Shown piece by piece: positions 53,893-62,192 of a stretch of DNA of 64,000 nucleotides. Position 1 is the first letter of the stretch, and the number at the start of each line of letters is the position of its first letter. A program made the translations under genes and the position numbers. Origin of the DNA: DATFFO01 sp963772815. GTDB taxonomy: Bacteria > Actinomycetota > Acidimicrobiia > Spongiisociales > ZC4RG35. The notes beneath the pieces were generated by a model. That model ran no database searches. It was given only the letters and a program-made list of their open reading frames with translations, and had not been told where the DNA came from. The stretch lies in contig CAVYYV010000004.1 of assembly GCA_963772815.1 (NCBI GenBank), positions 806,001 to 870,000 on the forward strand, read 5' to 3'.

Positions 53893-54584
53893 TCACTCCC
53901 CGCAGGGAGTGCTCTCGATCCGGGTGATGCGAGAGCTGCCCGCCGCGTCGAACCACAGGATCACCGGCCATGGGCCGCCCAGATCCAGGAAGGCCACCCT
54001 GACACCTTCATCCACGGGATGGTTGGTCGTGGCCGAGAGATCCTCTCCGTACCTGGCACGCGCCTCGGCCTCGTCGTCCAGAAGCGAGATTCCTCCCGGC
54101 AGGCTCAACCGCGGCACCGGGTCCTCCACCGTCACGAAGTCGTTGCCGACATATCTCCGGGCACTCATCGAGTAGACGATGAAGCCCGCCCGGCTCTCGA
54201 ACTCCTGATCCACGAAGCCGAGGTGAAGGTCGCCCCAGGAGACCGATCTCTGCCGCCCTTCTCCACAGAATCCCATGACTTGCTCTGAGGAAGCGACAAA
54301 TCCCGTGTCTTCGCTCGGTGGTCCCAGAATCCCCGAGATGGCACCGAGAACCTCATCTACTGGGTCGCCGAACCGGACCACCCCGAGACCGTCCCCCGCA
54401 GTTCCAGGCCGGGTGTGGAAGGGTCGTCCTCGCCCACTGACGACGTGGCTATCGACGCGCTCGCTGCGACGGTCGAGGGAGCGGTTAGCTGCTCGTTCGT
54501 TCCCGCCTCGAGCCCGGCCCCGCTGCCGCACGAGGCGATCAGGCCGACCGCGGCCAGCGCGACCAGGATCCGGCGTCTCGTCAC
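53893..54584 (-). CDS. Lipoprotein of unknown function, frameshifted
   Basis: From GTG 54584 a lipoprotein signal is clear: basic RRR, hydrophobic ILVALAAVGLI, lipobox ASC-G with Cys at residue 19. A Ser/Thr-rich linker follows to LELRG. There the frame breaks at a run of five C (54393-54397); the continuation one frame over (DGLGVVRFGDPVDEVL to the stop at 53893) looks like a secreted beta-rich domain with two cysteines. One missing G:C pair restores one frame of 230 residues. Function not recognised. Confidence 0.78.
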
Positions 54585-54882
54585 GCCACATCCCCCACCA
54601 ACCACCGCAGCGCTCCTAGAGGCGAATGGCCCTCGAGCCCAGGTCCGCCCATCCACGACCGACGACTACTTCTCCAAACGTCACCGCCTCGCCGAAGCAC
54701 CACACACATCGGTGCCCGGACCCCTCTGACTGTTACATGCAGCCCACCGAAGGTGTCGAGAAGCAGCATAAGCCACCCTCCACGCTCAGGGGGAAAGCCC
54801 ACAAGTCCTGGTTGATCCTCTTAAGCAGCAGTTGTACTCCAGCGAAATTGGGGAGGCCAATCTGTCCGGGCCGCTCCTCACC
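54585..54882. other. Intergenic region, no gene seen
   Basis: Between the lipoprotein start and the end of the sigma-partner gene on the same strand. Frames crossing it lack recognisable domains and ribosome sites. It presumably holds the lipoprotein promoter; no terminator with a T tract was found. Confidence 0.5.
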
Positions 54883-55845
54883 TCAACCATCTCCGGGTGT
54901 GAAGTCCATCCATGGGAGCATCGCGTTGAGACGTGCCAGGCAAGCGTCTTCGTGAAGCTGGAACGTGAGTCTGTCGAAGACCTCATACGTCGAGGAGCGC
55001 GCGTCGCCCAGCTCACAGGAAGGTGAGTCCTGATCGGAGCGGAGAACGATTGCTGCGCCGTCGGGCATTTCGTCTGATCCTCCTGCGCCGGTCTCGTAGG
55101 TTCCTTTATCGAACACCTCCCCGTCACGCATCATGACGTATGACCTTTCGTCGAGGAACTCGATCTCCATCGTGCCCGAGCGCCAGGTGCCGATCAGCTT
55201 TGGATAGAAGCCGTCCGATTGGGCAGCCACCGGCGGTGTGTTGGGGATTTCGAAGGGATCAGTGCGAACGAATCGATCGCCAAAGGCAAAACCCGAAGCA
55301 CAGTCCATGCTCACAAGTCTCGTCGTGAATGACTCGCCATCGTCAGCCCACTCAACGTGTCCGATGCCAACCATTCCCTTAGTACAGGAGGTGCTGTCGG
55401 CACCCGACGTAAAGAACAGCGATCCTGGCGATCGGAACTCACCGGTGTCGACCAGGCCACCTTCCTCGATCACCCAATAGCTGTCGCCGTCTATGACCAG
55501 CTTCTGGGACTGACTCTCCCAGTACCCATTGAACGATTCCCCAACACCGGTTGTCGTGGGCGGTGGCTCGGTCACGACGGGGGACTCTTGCCTTCTCTGA
55601 GAAATGAGGAAGGCGGTCACACCGATCACGACGACGGCTATTGCGGCTGCGATCCACCTGACTGAACGCGTGCGCTCCCTTGTCTCCTCTGTTTGTCTCG
55701 GCTCTAACAGTGTCACGTTGCTGCTCCTTGTGTTGAGGGTCGCGAGGTAGTCGGACGCCGTCGTCCCAGCCCACGCAGCTTCCGGTATCTCGGTTGCGGG
55801 GTTGCCCTCTTCGAGCAGGGCCATCACCTGGGATTCAGTGCTCAT
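54883..55845 (-). CDS. Single-span membrane protein, putative anti-sigma partner
   Basis: A 320-residue protein with a 60-residue cytoplasmic part, one membrane helix (about 63-81, WIAAAIAVVVIGVTAFLI), and an outside portion containing two similar beta-rich modules (around SFNGYWESQSQKLVIDGDSYWVIEEGG and LIGTWRSGTMEIEFLDERSYVM). Both modules end in a cysteine-bearing stretch. The ATG overlaps the ECF sigma stop as ATGA, the usual layout of a sigma/anti-sigma pair; the N-terminal part lacks a clear zinc-binding HxxxCxxC motif, so that role is inference. Confidence 0.75.
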   Translation of the reverse strand: MSTESQVMALLEEGNPATEIPEAAWAGTTASDYLATLNTRSSNVTLLEPRQTEETRERTRSVRWIAAAIAVVVIGVTAFLISQRRQESPVVTEPPPTTTGVGESFNGYWESQSQKLVIDGDSYWVIEEGGLVDTGEFRSPGSLFFTSGADSTSCTKGMVGIGHVEWADDGESFTTRLVSMDCASGFAFGDRFVRTDPFEIPNTPPVAAQSDGFYPKLIGTWRSGTMEIEFLDERSYVMMRDGEVFDKGTYETGAGGSDEMPDGAAIVLRSDQDSPSCELGDARSSTYEVFDRLTFQLHEDACLARLNAMLPWMDFTPGDG

Positions 55846-56396
55846 CCACTCACCTCCTTCTGAGCAGCGGGGGAACTGTCGATAGTGGTTCGGTTCTGGC
55901 TGTTGTAGAGATCTGTCAGTCGTTTCCGGGCACGGCTCAAACGCTTCTTGGCAGCATCGGTAGAGATGTCGAGTACTGATGCGATCTGATCAGTTGTGAG
56001 ATGTTCCCAGGCCGCAAGCTTGAGAATCTGGGCGTCGGAAGGCCTCAGGCTGTCCAGAAGAGCTACGACTTCTTGGACCTCCTCACGGACGACGACCTGG
56101 TCCACGATCAGCTTCGGAGGAGCCACTCGAACCGTCGACACCTTCGCATCAAGTCGCCTCCAGCGACCGGCACTCCGCCAATGGTTGGAAACCGTCAGGT
56201 GCGAGATCCGATAGAGCCAGGGAAGTGCATCTGGACAAGGCGGAGCGTCATCGAGACGTCTCCACACTGCAAGAAACACATCGGCCATTGCATCATCGGC
56301 CCGGTCGACGCCGACACGGCGGCGGCAGTACAGCCACACAGCAGACCGGTGCTTCTCGTACAAGTCCGCAAACCGGGCCTCATCCCTCAATGTCAT
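55842..56396 (-). CDS. ECF-type RNA polymerase sigma factor
   Basis: A 184-residue sigma-70 family protein with region 2 (FADLYEKHRSAVWLYCRRRVG, DDAMADVFLAVWRRLD, ALPWLYRISHLTVSNHWR) and region 4 (LLDSLRPSDAQILKLAAWEHLTTDQIASVLDISTDAAKKRLSRARKRL). ATG start with AAGGTGGA upstream. Coupled to the membrane protein downstream. An 8-bp inverted repeat upstream (56427-56463) is a candidate control site. Confidence 0.92.
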   Translation of the reverse strand: MTLRDEARFADLYEKHRSAVWLYCRRRVGVDRADDAMADVFLAVWRRLDDAPPCPDALPWLYRISHLTVSNHWRSAGRWRRLDAKVSTVRVAPPKLIVDQVVVREEVQEVVALLDSLRPSDAQILKLAAWEHLTTDQIASVLDISTDAAKKRLSRARKRLTDLYNSQNRTTIDSSPAAQKEVSG

Positions 56397-56426
56397 TCCA
56401 CCTTATCTGTGTCCACCATCAGCAAA

Positions 56427-56463
56427 CGGTGACAGACAAAGCGACAGCGCCCCCGTGTCACCG
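56427..56463 (-). promoter_or_regulatory. Inverted repeat upstream of the ECF sigma gene
   Basis: CGGTGACA (56427-56434) and TGTCACCG (56456-56463) are perfect 8-bp complements with 21 bp between, starting 31 bp before the sigma start. Position fits an operator or an autoregulated promoter; no ECF consensus was identified with confidence. Confidence 0.4.
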
Positions 56464-56509
56464 GCCGGCGAATCTGGACATATCCAAACTGAGCAACGGG
56501 GGTTGCGAA

Positions 56510-56544
56510 GGATGACTCCGGGTCAGGCCAACCCGGAGTCATCC
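56510..56544. terminator. Strong 14-bp hairpin between rhodanese and sigma genes
   Basis: GGATGACTCCGGGT (56510-56523) and ACCCGGAGTCATCC (56531-56544) form a perfect 14-bp stem with a 7-nt loop. It lies downstream of the rhodanese gene in its direction of transcription. No long T tract follows on either strand, so efficient intrinsic termination is uncertain, but the stem is by far the strongest here. Confidence 0.55.
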
Positions 56545-56693
56545 CAGACAGACTACGCCCACGTGGAATCCCACCTTCGTGTCCGGGTTCACGCTTCCCT
56601 ATATTCCGTCCCTTGTTTGACGGGCCGGGTGGGGGGTGCCCCCCGGCGGCCGAATCCTGCGCACGACGAACGACATGTTCCGATGCGGCCTCG
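56545..56693. other. Spacer without recognised genes
   Basis: Between the hairpin and the end of the broken rhodanese. No supported reading frame. Confidence 0.4.
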
Positions 56694-57093
56694 CTATCGC
56701 GGCTTCACCGTTGGCAGACCCGCACCGATCGATCCGTAGAACCCGCCTTCGAGGGTTGCCACGTTGCGGTAACTAACCGAGCTCCTGGAGCGTCGCCGCC
56801 GTAAACGCACCATTGCCTCCTCCGTCACAGAACGTCACGGTGCGTTGCTCGAAGTCTCCAAACACGCCTTCGGGACGGAAGTAGGGACTTTCGGGATCGG
56901 CCCACCACTCCACAACCTGCCTGGGCACACGCACAGATCCTTCAATCGTTCCGGTCCGTTCGATCTCCTTTGGCAGTCGGGTGTCCAGAAGCAGGACACC
57001 CCCTGAATCAAGCTCATTGGCAAGATCGGTCGGTGTGATCACTTCGACCCGCGCATTGGCCTCGTCCCACATTTGGAGAACCGATTTCCTCAC
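56694..57093 (-). pseudogene. Rhodanese-domain protein, broken by a 4-bp tandem duplication
   Basis: From GTG 57093 the frame encodes a rhodanese domain start (ITPTDLANELDSGGVLLLDTRLPKE, VRVPRQVVEWW) through the active-site loop FCDGGGNGAFTAATLQELG, then stops at 56773. The missing last part, YRNVATLEGGFYG, follows directly in another frame and runs to a stop at 56694. Between them lies TAACTAAC (56770-56777), a 4-bp tandem duplication; removing one copy restores LGYRNVATLEGG. The catalytic Cys is followed by DGGGNGAF, a normal six-residue loop. The gene is probably inactivated. Confidence 0.75.
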
Positions 57094-57285
57094 GAGGACT
57101 TCCCTGTTGCGAATCGCTGAGACTGTGTCACGTCTTTGTCCGCATCGACCCTACACAACCGCTCCCAGCTGGGTGGCGTTAGCGCGAATACCCTCACCGG
57201 GCGGAGGTCAAGGGTTAGGAGCCTACGTCCAGGACACGGGCACGCCAGGAGGTCCGTCGCCGGGCGAAGGTCAAAGATGCATTGG
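57094..57285. other. No gene seen; imperfect direct repeat
   Basis: No supported gene. The sequence CCGGGCG-AGGTCAA occurs twice 60 bp apart (about 57198 and 57258) with one mismatch, suggesting a local duplication of unknown meaning. Confidence 0.4.
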
Positions 57286-57669
57286 CTAGACCCATACTGC
57301 GACATCTGCCGGCCACCAGAAGTGGTTTCTCTCACCAGCGATCCTGGTGGCAAGTTCCTCGAAGCACCTGCTCCACCGATTCCGTCGCTCGATTCCGGGT
57401 CGCCCCAACAGGAGCAGGCATGTCCTTCCTAGCTGGCGAGGTCGTCGGAGAATGATCTCCACCAGGTGATACCGGAGCGCGTTGTAGGCATTGAATGCCT
57501 CGGCAACGATCTCAGAATCGAGGGTTACGCCTGAGTGAGCTGTGAGGTTCCTCACCCGGTAGAGATATGCAGGCGTTGTGCCCATACAGGATGTCGCTGA
57601 ACAGGTCCTGGGCGCCGTGGTTACAGAACGGGCATTCCGAGATTCTTGGGGGCACTCGACAATCCGCAA
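57286..57669 (-). pseudogene. Possible truncated HEPN-like domain remnant
   Basis: The minus-strand frame holds YLYRVRNLTAHSGVTLDSE followed by an amphipathic helix (EAFNAYNALRYHLVEIILRR). RNLTAH fits the Rx4-6H motif of HEPN RNase/nucleotide-binding domains, often found in toxins and defence proteins. The part before it has no helical core and a second frame just upstream contains SECPFCNHGAQDLFSDIL, so the gene appears truncated and shifted next to the IS256 insertion. No ATG and no ribosome site. Low-confidence call. Confidence 0.35.
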
Positions 57670-57716
57670 GGTGGGAATCCTTGTACATACGGTCCCGATG
57701 ACTTTTGGTACCTATG

Positions 57717-57740
57717 CCTCAATTCCAGCCTCAATTCCAG
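57717..57740. repeat. Two tandem copies of a 12-bp unit
   Basis: CCTCAATTCCAG is repeated exactly at 57717-57728 and 57729-57740, just outside the IS256-family element. Confidence 0.9.
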
Positions 57741-57770
57741 CCAGCGTCGATTGTCTGGCCGACCAAGATA

Positions 57771-57792
57771 CGTCCACGGACGTGGTGTACGG
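57771..57792 (+). repeat. Left terminal inverted repeat of IS256-family element
   Basis: 22-bp end, complementary at 20 positions to 59153-59174. Contains GGACGTGGTGTA. Confidence 0.85.
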
Positions 57793-57875
57793 AGGGGACT
57801 TGAGGGTCCTTCCATATAGGTGATCACCGCGCCAGCCTCACGACAGCCTTGGAAGCGACCGTGAGGAGTAACGCG

Positions 57876-59120
57876 GTGATCAACGACAGGATGGACGTGA
57901 ACGATTGGCTGCGCAAGCAGCTGGAAGAGGCGGAGCCGGACCTGTTGCGGGAGATGGTCCGGTCTTTCGCCGAGACGCTGATGTCGGCGGACGCGGACGA
58001 GACGTGTGGGGCGCCGTATGGGACGGTGAGCCCGGATCGGGTCAACCGCCGCAACGGGTATCGGACCCGCCGCTGGGACACCCGGGTCGGCACGATCGAC
58101 CTCAAGATTCCGAAGCTGCGGGAGGGCACCTATTTCCCCGATTGGCTCCTCGACGCCCGGACCCGGGCGGAGCGGGCGTTCGTGCAGTGCGTGGCGGAAG
58201 CCTATGTCCGTGGCGTGTCCACCCGGAGGGTGGAGGGCCTGGTGGAGACGTTGGGGATCTCCTCCCTGTCGAAGTCGCAGGTGTCGGAGATCGCCAAGGA
58301 CCTCGACGAGGTGGTGGACGACTTCCGAAACCGCCCCTTGGATCGGGGCCCTTACACGTATGTGTGGGCCGACGCCATGTTCCTCAAAGTCAGGGAGGGT
58401 GGTCGGGTGGCCAACGTCGCCCTCTTGCATGCGGTCGGGGTCAACGGCGACGGCCACCGAGAGATCCTCGGCCTTGAGCTGTCCACCACAGAGGACGGCG
58501 CTGGCTGGCTTTCCTTCTGGCGGTCACTGGTCGCCCGGGGCCTGGCGGGGGTGCAGCTGGTCGTCTCCGACGACCACCGAGGCCTGGTCGAGGCGATCCG
58601 GGCCGCCCTGCCGGGAGCGTCATGGCAGAGATGCAGAACGCATTACATGCGCAACCTCTTGACCAAGGTGCCCAAGGCCGCCTCCGACATGGTGGCGACC
58701 ATGGTCCGCACCATCTTCGCTCAACCCGACCCTGACTCGGTGTGGGCCCAGCATCGGCGGGTTGTCGACCAGCTCGAAGACGCCGGGTTTGTCGACGCCG
58801 CCACCCACCTCGATGAGGCAGCAGCCGACTTGTTGGCGTTCACCGGGTTCCCCAAAGAGCACTGGCGGCAGACCTGGTCCAACAATCCCCAAGAACGGCT
58901 GAACCGGGAGATACGGCGCCGCACCGACGTGGTCGGGATCTTCCCCACCCGGGCGTCTGTCATCCGCTTGGTCGGGGCGGTCATGGCCGAACAGGACGAC
59001 GAGTGGGCAATCACCCGCCGCTACATGAGCCTCGAATCCCTCGCCCAGGCCCGCATCCGCATCCTCGACCAACCCGACCCCGACGACGAGGAGGTGGCAG
59101 CACTACAAGCAACCGGCTAG
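57876..59120 (+). CDS. IS256-family (mutator-type) transposase
   Basis: A 414-residue DDE transposase. First Asp in YVWADAMFLKVREGG, second in LVVSDDHRGLVEA, the C/H motif in WQRCRTHYMRN, and catalytic Glu in NNPQERLNREIRRRT. Length and motifs are complete, so the element may still be active. The GTG at 57876 has GAGGAG at 57863-57868; TTG 57849 upstream lacks such support. Confidence 0.94.
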   Translation: MINDRMDVNDWLRKQLEEAEPDLLREMVRSFAETLMSADADETCGAPYGTVSPDRVNRRNGYRTRRWDTRVGTIDLKIPKLREGTYFPDWLLDARTRAERAFVQCVAEAYVRGVSTRRVEGLVETLGISSLSKSQVSEIAKDLDEVVDDFRNRPLDRGPYTYVWADAMFLKVREGGRVANVALLHAVGVNGDGHREILGLELSTTEDGAGWLSFWRSLVARGLAGVQLVVSDDHRGLVEAIRAALPGASWQRCRTHYMRNLLTKVPKAASDMVATMVRTIFAQPDPDSVWAQHRRVVDQLEDAGFVDAATHLDEAAADLLAFTGFPKEHWRQTWSNNPQERLNREIRRRTDVVGIFPTRASVIRLVGAVMAEQDDEWAITRRYMSLESLAQARIRILDQPDPDDEEVAALQATG

Positions 59121-59152
59121 AAACAACCCCACAGAGGCCGACGCGGCATCAC

Positions 59153-59174
59153 CCATACACCACGTCCCTGGACG
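59153..59174 (-). repeat. Right terminal inverted repeat of IS256-family element
   Basis: 22-bp end pairing with 57771-57792, mismatching at two positions only. Confidence 0.85.
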
Positions 59175-60014
59175 GGACCCGTCGAGGACGTTGACGTCGG
59201 GCAACCCGACCAGCAGTTCGCACATGGCAATAGCATCAGACGACACAGGGACTCCCGGATCCAGACGGCGTTGAACACCGCCAGATTCGTCGAGTCCCTG
59301 TTACTCGACGGGGATCTCCGGACCGATCACACCCCGCTCAAACACGAAGCCCCCGAAATCGTCGCCTGTCAGGCGTGTGATGCCGCCCGCAAGGGGAAGG
59401 TGGAGCGGCCTTTCCGTCATTACAAGGAGACCTTCCTCGAGGAGATCGAACTGGATGGCCCACCCGCCGACCTCGACGAGCTCAACCACCGGGCCGGGGT
59501 GTGGCTGGACCGTCGGGTTCACCAGGTCGCTCACCGCACCACCAGAGTGCCGCCCGCCGAGCGATTCGAAACCGAACAGCGGATGCTGCGGCCGCTGCCG
59601 GTATCGCGCTTCGAGACGGCCTATGTCGACGTGCGCAGGGTGCACCGCAACGTGCCTTTGATCGAATACGGCGCGGTTCGTTATTCGGTGCCACCGGACC
59701 TGTTGGGCCAAGCCGTGGAAGTGCGCCGCCAGGTCGACTCGGCGATGTTCGTTGTGAGATGGGCAGGCACCGTCGTCGCCACCCACCAAGTCGCACCCAA
59801 GGGCACCGTCGAAGTGTGGGACCCCGACCATCGCCGCCAGGCCGAAAGGGCAGCGCTGGTGCGCCGCCGCCGTCACCTGATCGTCGTCCCACCAGCAGTC
59901 GAACCACTCGACGAGGCTGCGCCGCTGGCCCTAGAGGGCGACTACGGGGTGGAGCCACCCGACCTGGACCGTTACCGCCTCGACGGCACAGGCGAAGGCG
60001 AGGACCACCGATGA
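59175..60014 (+). pseudogene. istA: IS21-family transposase IstA, 5'-truncated
   Basis: The frame is open from the edge of the IS256-family element, with no proper start. Only the C-terminal part of IstA remains: ARKGKVERPFRHYKETFLEE, DRRVHQVAHRTTRVPPAERF, and the beta-rich end VRYSVPPDLLGQAVEVRRQ. The DDE aspartates and helix-turn-helix are gone. The stop overlaps istB as ATGA, the usual IS21 layout. Probably truncated by insertion or deletion at the IS256-family end. Confidence 0.85.
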
Positions 60015-60787
60015 GTGTCTACGAGCAGCTCAAAGACGACCTCGGATACCTCCAGATGGACGCTGCAGCTGAACGGTTCGCCCTGTTAGCCGAGAACGCC
60101 GCATCCGAGGGATGGTCCCACGTCGAATACCTCGCCCGGGTAGTCGACGAACAGGCCGGCGCCACCCGGGATCGGCGTCTCGCCGCCCGGCTCCGCTACG
60201 CCCGGTTCCCCTACCGGCGCACCGTCGAAGATTTCGACTTCGAGTTCCAACCCACCGTCGACCCCAAACTCGTCGCCGATCTCGCCACTCTGCGGTTCAT
60301 CGAAGAGAACCGACCGGTCCTGTTCTTGGGCCAGCCCGGCTGCGGGAAGACACACTTGGCGGTTGCGTTGGCTACCAAAGCGGTCGAAGCCGGCTACCGC
60401 GGCTATTTCAGTTCCGCCGACGACATGTGCCGCCAGCTGGTCGCCGCCATGGTCGACGGGAGCTTCAGGACCAAACTCCGCACCTACACCGCCCCCACCG
60501 TCTTGGTCATCGACGACGTCGGCCTACTACCGATCGAATCCACCCAGGCCACCTCGGCGTTCTTCCACGTCGTCGACGAACGCACCCGCAAAGGCCACCC
60601 CACCCTCGTCACCAGCAACCGAGGACTACCCGACTGGGGCAAAGTGTTCGGCGATCCCGTCGTCGCCTCCGCCATCCTGGACCGGCTCATCCACCGGGCC
60701 ATTGTCTTCAACATCAAAGGACCATCCTGGCGGCTCCGAGAGCACCAAGCCCTCGCCACAGCCGCCACCGACCCCAAAAGGACATAA
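60011..60787 (+). CDS. istB: IS21-family helper ATPase IstB
   Basis: A 258-residue AAA+ ATPase that helps IstA choose targets. Walker A GQPGCGKTHLAVAL, Walker B TVLVIDDVGLLP, sensor region LVTSNRGLPDWGKVFGD, and arginine-rich end. Intact, but without a functional IstA it cannot transpose on its own. ATGA overlap with istA. Confidence 0.94.
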   Translation: MSVYEQLKDDLGYLQMDAAAERFALLAENAASEGWSHVEYLARVVDEQAGATRDRRLAARLRYARFPYRRTVEDFDFEFQPTVDPKLVADLATLRFIEENRPVLFLGQPGCGKTHLAVALATKAVEAGYRGYFSSADDMCRQLVAAMVDGSFRTKLRTYTAPTVLVIDDVGLLPIESTQATSAFFHVVDERTRKGHPTLVTSNRGLPDWGKVFGDPVVASAILDRLIHRAIVFNIKGPSWRLREHQALATAATDPKRT

Positions 60788-60913
60788 GCTGACGAGACCG
60801 CGAAGATCCCTGATCCCACAACGTGAATCTGATCGATCGCAGAACGGAACCGAGGTGGGCTTCCCCTCGAATCGTGGAGGGTTTCTTATTGATGGTGTCG
60901 GGTGGTCTCGGGG
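60788..60913. other. Junction between IS21 remnant and IS3 element
   Basis: 126 bp that must hold the right end of the IS21 element and the 3' end of the IS3 element; no convincing terminal repeats could be paired by eye because both partner ends are missing or outside the window. Confidence 0.4.
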
Positions 60914-61829
60914 TCATGCTGCCTTGGTGTCGGTGTCTGGTCCGAGGGCCCGGTCGGCGAGGACCTGCTCGTAGGCGACGGGGGGCATCATCTCACAGGT
61001 GCTGTGGCGCCGGCGGTGGTTGTAGCGGTCGATGAAGGCGGCGATCTCCCGGCGGGCCTGGTCTTTGGTGGCGAAGTGTTGTCGGGACAGGACTTCGTAT
61101 TCGAGGGTCGAGTTGAAGCTCTCCGCGGCGGCGTTATCGAGCGCCGAGCCGACCCGGCCCATCGACTGGATCACCCCAAGCGCCTTGCAGGTCTCGGCGA
61201 ACAGGTCGCCGACGTATTCGCCGCCCTTGTCGGAATGGAAGATCACTCCGGTGAGGTCCCGCCGCGCATGGCGGCCGCCATGCACAACGCGGCCCGGGCC
61301 AGTTGGGCGTCGTGATGCTCGCCGATGGCGAAGCCGGGGAGCCGGCGGCTGGCCAGGTCCTCGACGGTGGCCAGATACAGCTTGCCTTCGTCGGTGGGGA
61401 TCTCGGTCAGGTCCCCACACCATCTCTGGTCGATCCCGTCGGCGGTGAAGTCTCGTCCCACCAGGTCCGGGATCGGCGCGGCTGCCTTGTCGGGGCGGGT
61501 CAGCGACCGCCGTTTGCGTTTCGGGTGACCGGCCACCAGGCCCTGGCGGGCCATCGAAGCCGCCACCGTGTTCTTCGACACCCGCCAGCCGTCCTCGACG
61601 AGCTCGTCCCAGATCCGGGGCGACCCATAGGTGCCCGGGGTGCCACCTGAGTCATCGAAGGAGGCCTTGACCGCCGCGTCGAGACGCCGCCGGCGCCGCT
61701 CCTGGTCGCTGGGGCCCCGGTCAGCCACTTGTAGAGCCAGGACTCGACTCAGGCCGAGCGCCCGCAAGCACCGCGTGGGGAACCCCGATGCTCGGTCCTC
61801 TGGGAGGCGACGAACGACGCCACGGTCAT
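60914..61829 (-). pseudogene. IS3-family transposase orfB, multiply frameshifted
   Basis: The catalytic domain is recognisable in pieces: TYGSPRIWDELVEDGWRVSKNTVAASM (HTH_21-like), DQRWCGDLTEIPT (first D), VIFHSDKGGEYVG (second D) and NAAAESFNSTLEYEVLSR (E). The frame changes near 61262 (one base missing in GGCGGGACC) and at least three times between about 61700 and 61800, where an expected ALGLSESWLYKW-type segment is scrambled across frames. ATG 61829 overlaps the orfA stop. Confidence 0.85.
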
Positions 61830-62108
61830 CGCGTCGCCTCCTTGACCCACAGGACCACCGATCGCTTGAGGACATCACGCTCCATCCGCAGCTCGGCGTT
61901 CTCGGTGCGCAGCCGGGTCAGCTCGGCCCGCTCGTCGGAGTTGAGGCCTTCGGCCTCGCCCCGTTCGATCCGGTCCTTCTTCACCCAGTTCCCCAGCGTG
62001 CCCGGGTGGATCCCCAAATCTCGGCCACCTGAGCGATCGGCTTGCCCGTCTCCCGGACGATCCGCACCGCCCCCTCACGGAACTCCGGGTCGTACTTTCT
62101 CCGTGTTT
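61826..62108 (-). pseudogene. IS3-family orfA, 5' part removed by intron, one frameshift
   Basis: The remaining frame begins TRRKYDPEFREGAVRIVRETGK, continues to QVAE, then breaks near 62015 (GAGAT where GAGGAT is expected) and resumes as LGIHPGTLGNWVKKDRIERGE, ending in the leucine-zipper helix LRTENAELRMERDVLKRSVV. This is the helix-turn-helix plus zipper of IS3 orfA proteins. Confidence 0.85.
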
Positions 62109-62149
62109 GTCGGGTAGCCGGGGCACATTGCTGTGCCCCGGCCCCCTCA
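62109..62149 (-). ncRNA. Group II intron domain VI and 3' splice site
   Basis: An 11-bp perfect stem (62117-62127 with 62132-62142, loop of 4) sits on a lower GGG/CCC helix; the unpaired A in CTACCC is the expected branch point, and the intron ends GAC at 62109. Confidence 0.82.
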
Positions 62150-62183
62150 GAACCGTGCGGGCGGGTTGCCCCGCACACGGCTC
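62150..62183 (-). ncRNA. Group II intron domain V
   Basis: Exactly 34 nt. The lower helix GAGCCGTG pairs with CACGGTTC, including the catalytic AGC triad at positions 2-4; the upper helix GCGGG/CCCGC is capped by a GCAA tetraloop with a two-base bulge. These match the domain V consensus. Confidence 0.9.
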
Positions 62184-62192
62184 AAGCAGGCT

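Larger units (their letters stand above)
57771..59174 (+). mobile_element. IS256-family insertion sequence
   Basis: The element is bounded by near-perfect 22-bp inverted repeats: 57771-57792 (CGTCCACGGACGTGGTGTAC...) and 59153-59174, matching 20 of 22 bases when reverse-complemented. It holds one complete transposase gene. The 8 bp flanking each end (CCAAGATA left, GGACCCGT right) do not match, so no target duplication survives; a deletion or recombination after insertion is likely, consistent with the truncated IS21 element starting at its right end. Confidence 0.88.
60914..62108 (-). mobile_element. IS3-family element, interrupted by a group II intron
   Basis: The visible part has orfB (60914-61829) and the 3' part of orfA (61826-62108) coupled by ATGA. 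orfA is cut at 62108/62109, where group II intron sequence begins; its first exon would lie beyond the right window edge. Both frames have single-base shifts, so this copy is not functional as written. Confidence 0.82.

Noticed and set aside
57090..57353. 87-residue minus-strand frame
   Set aside because: No ribosome site or domain, overlaps the rhodanese start region; treated as noise.
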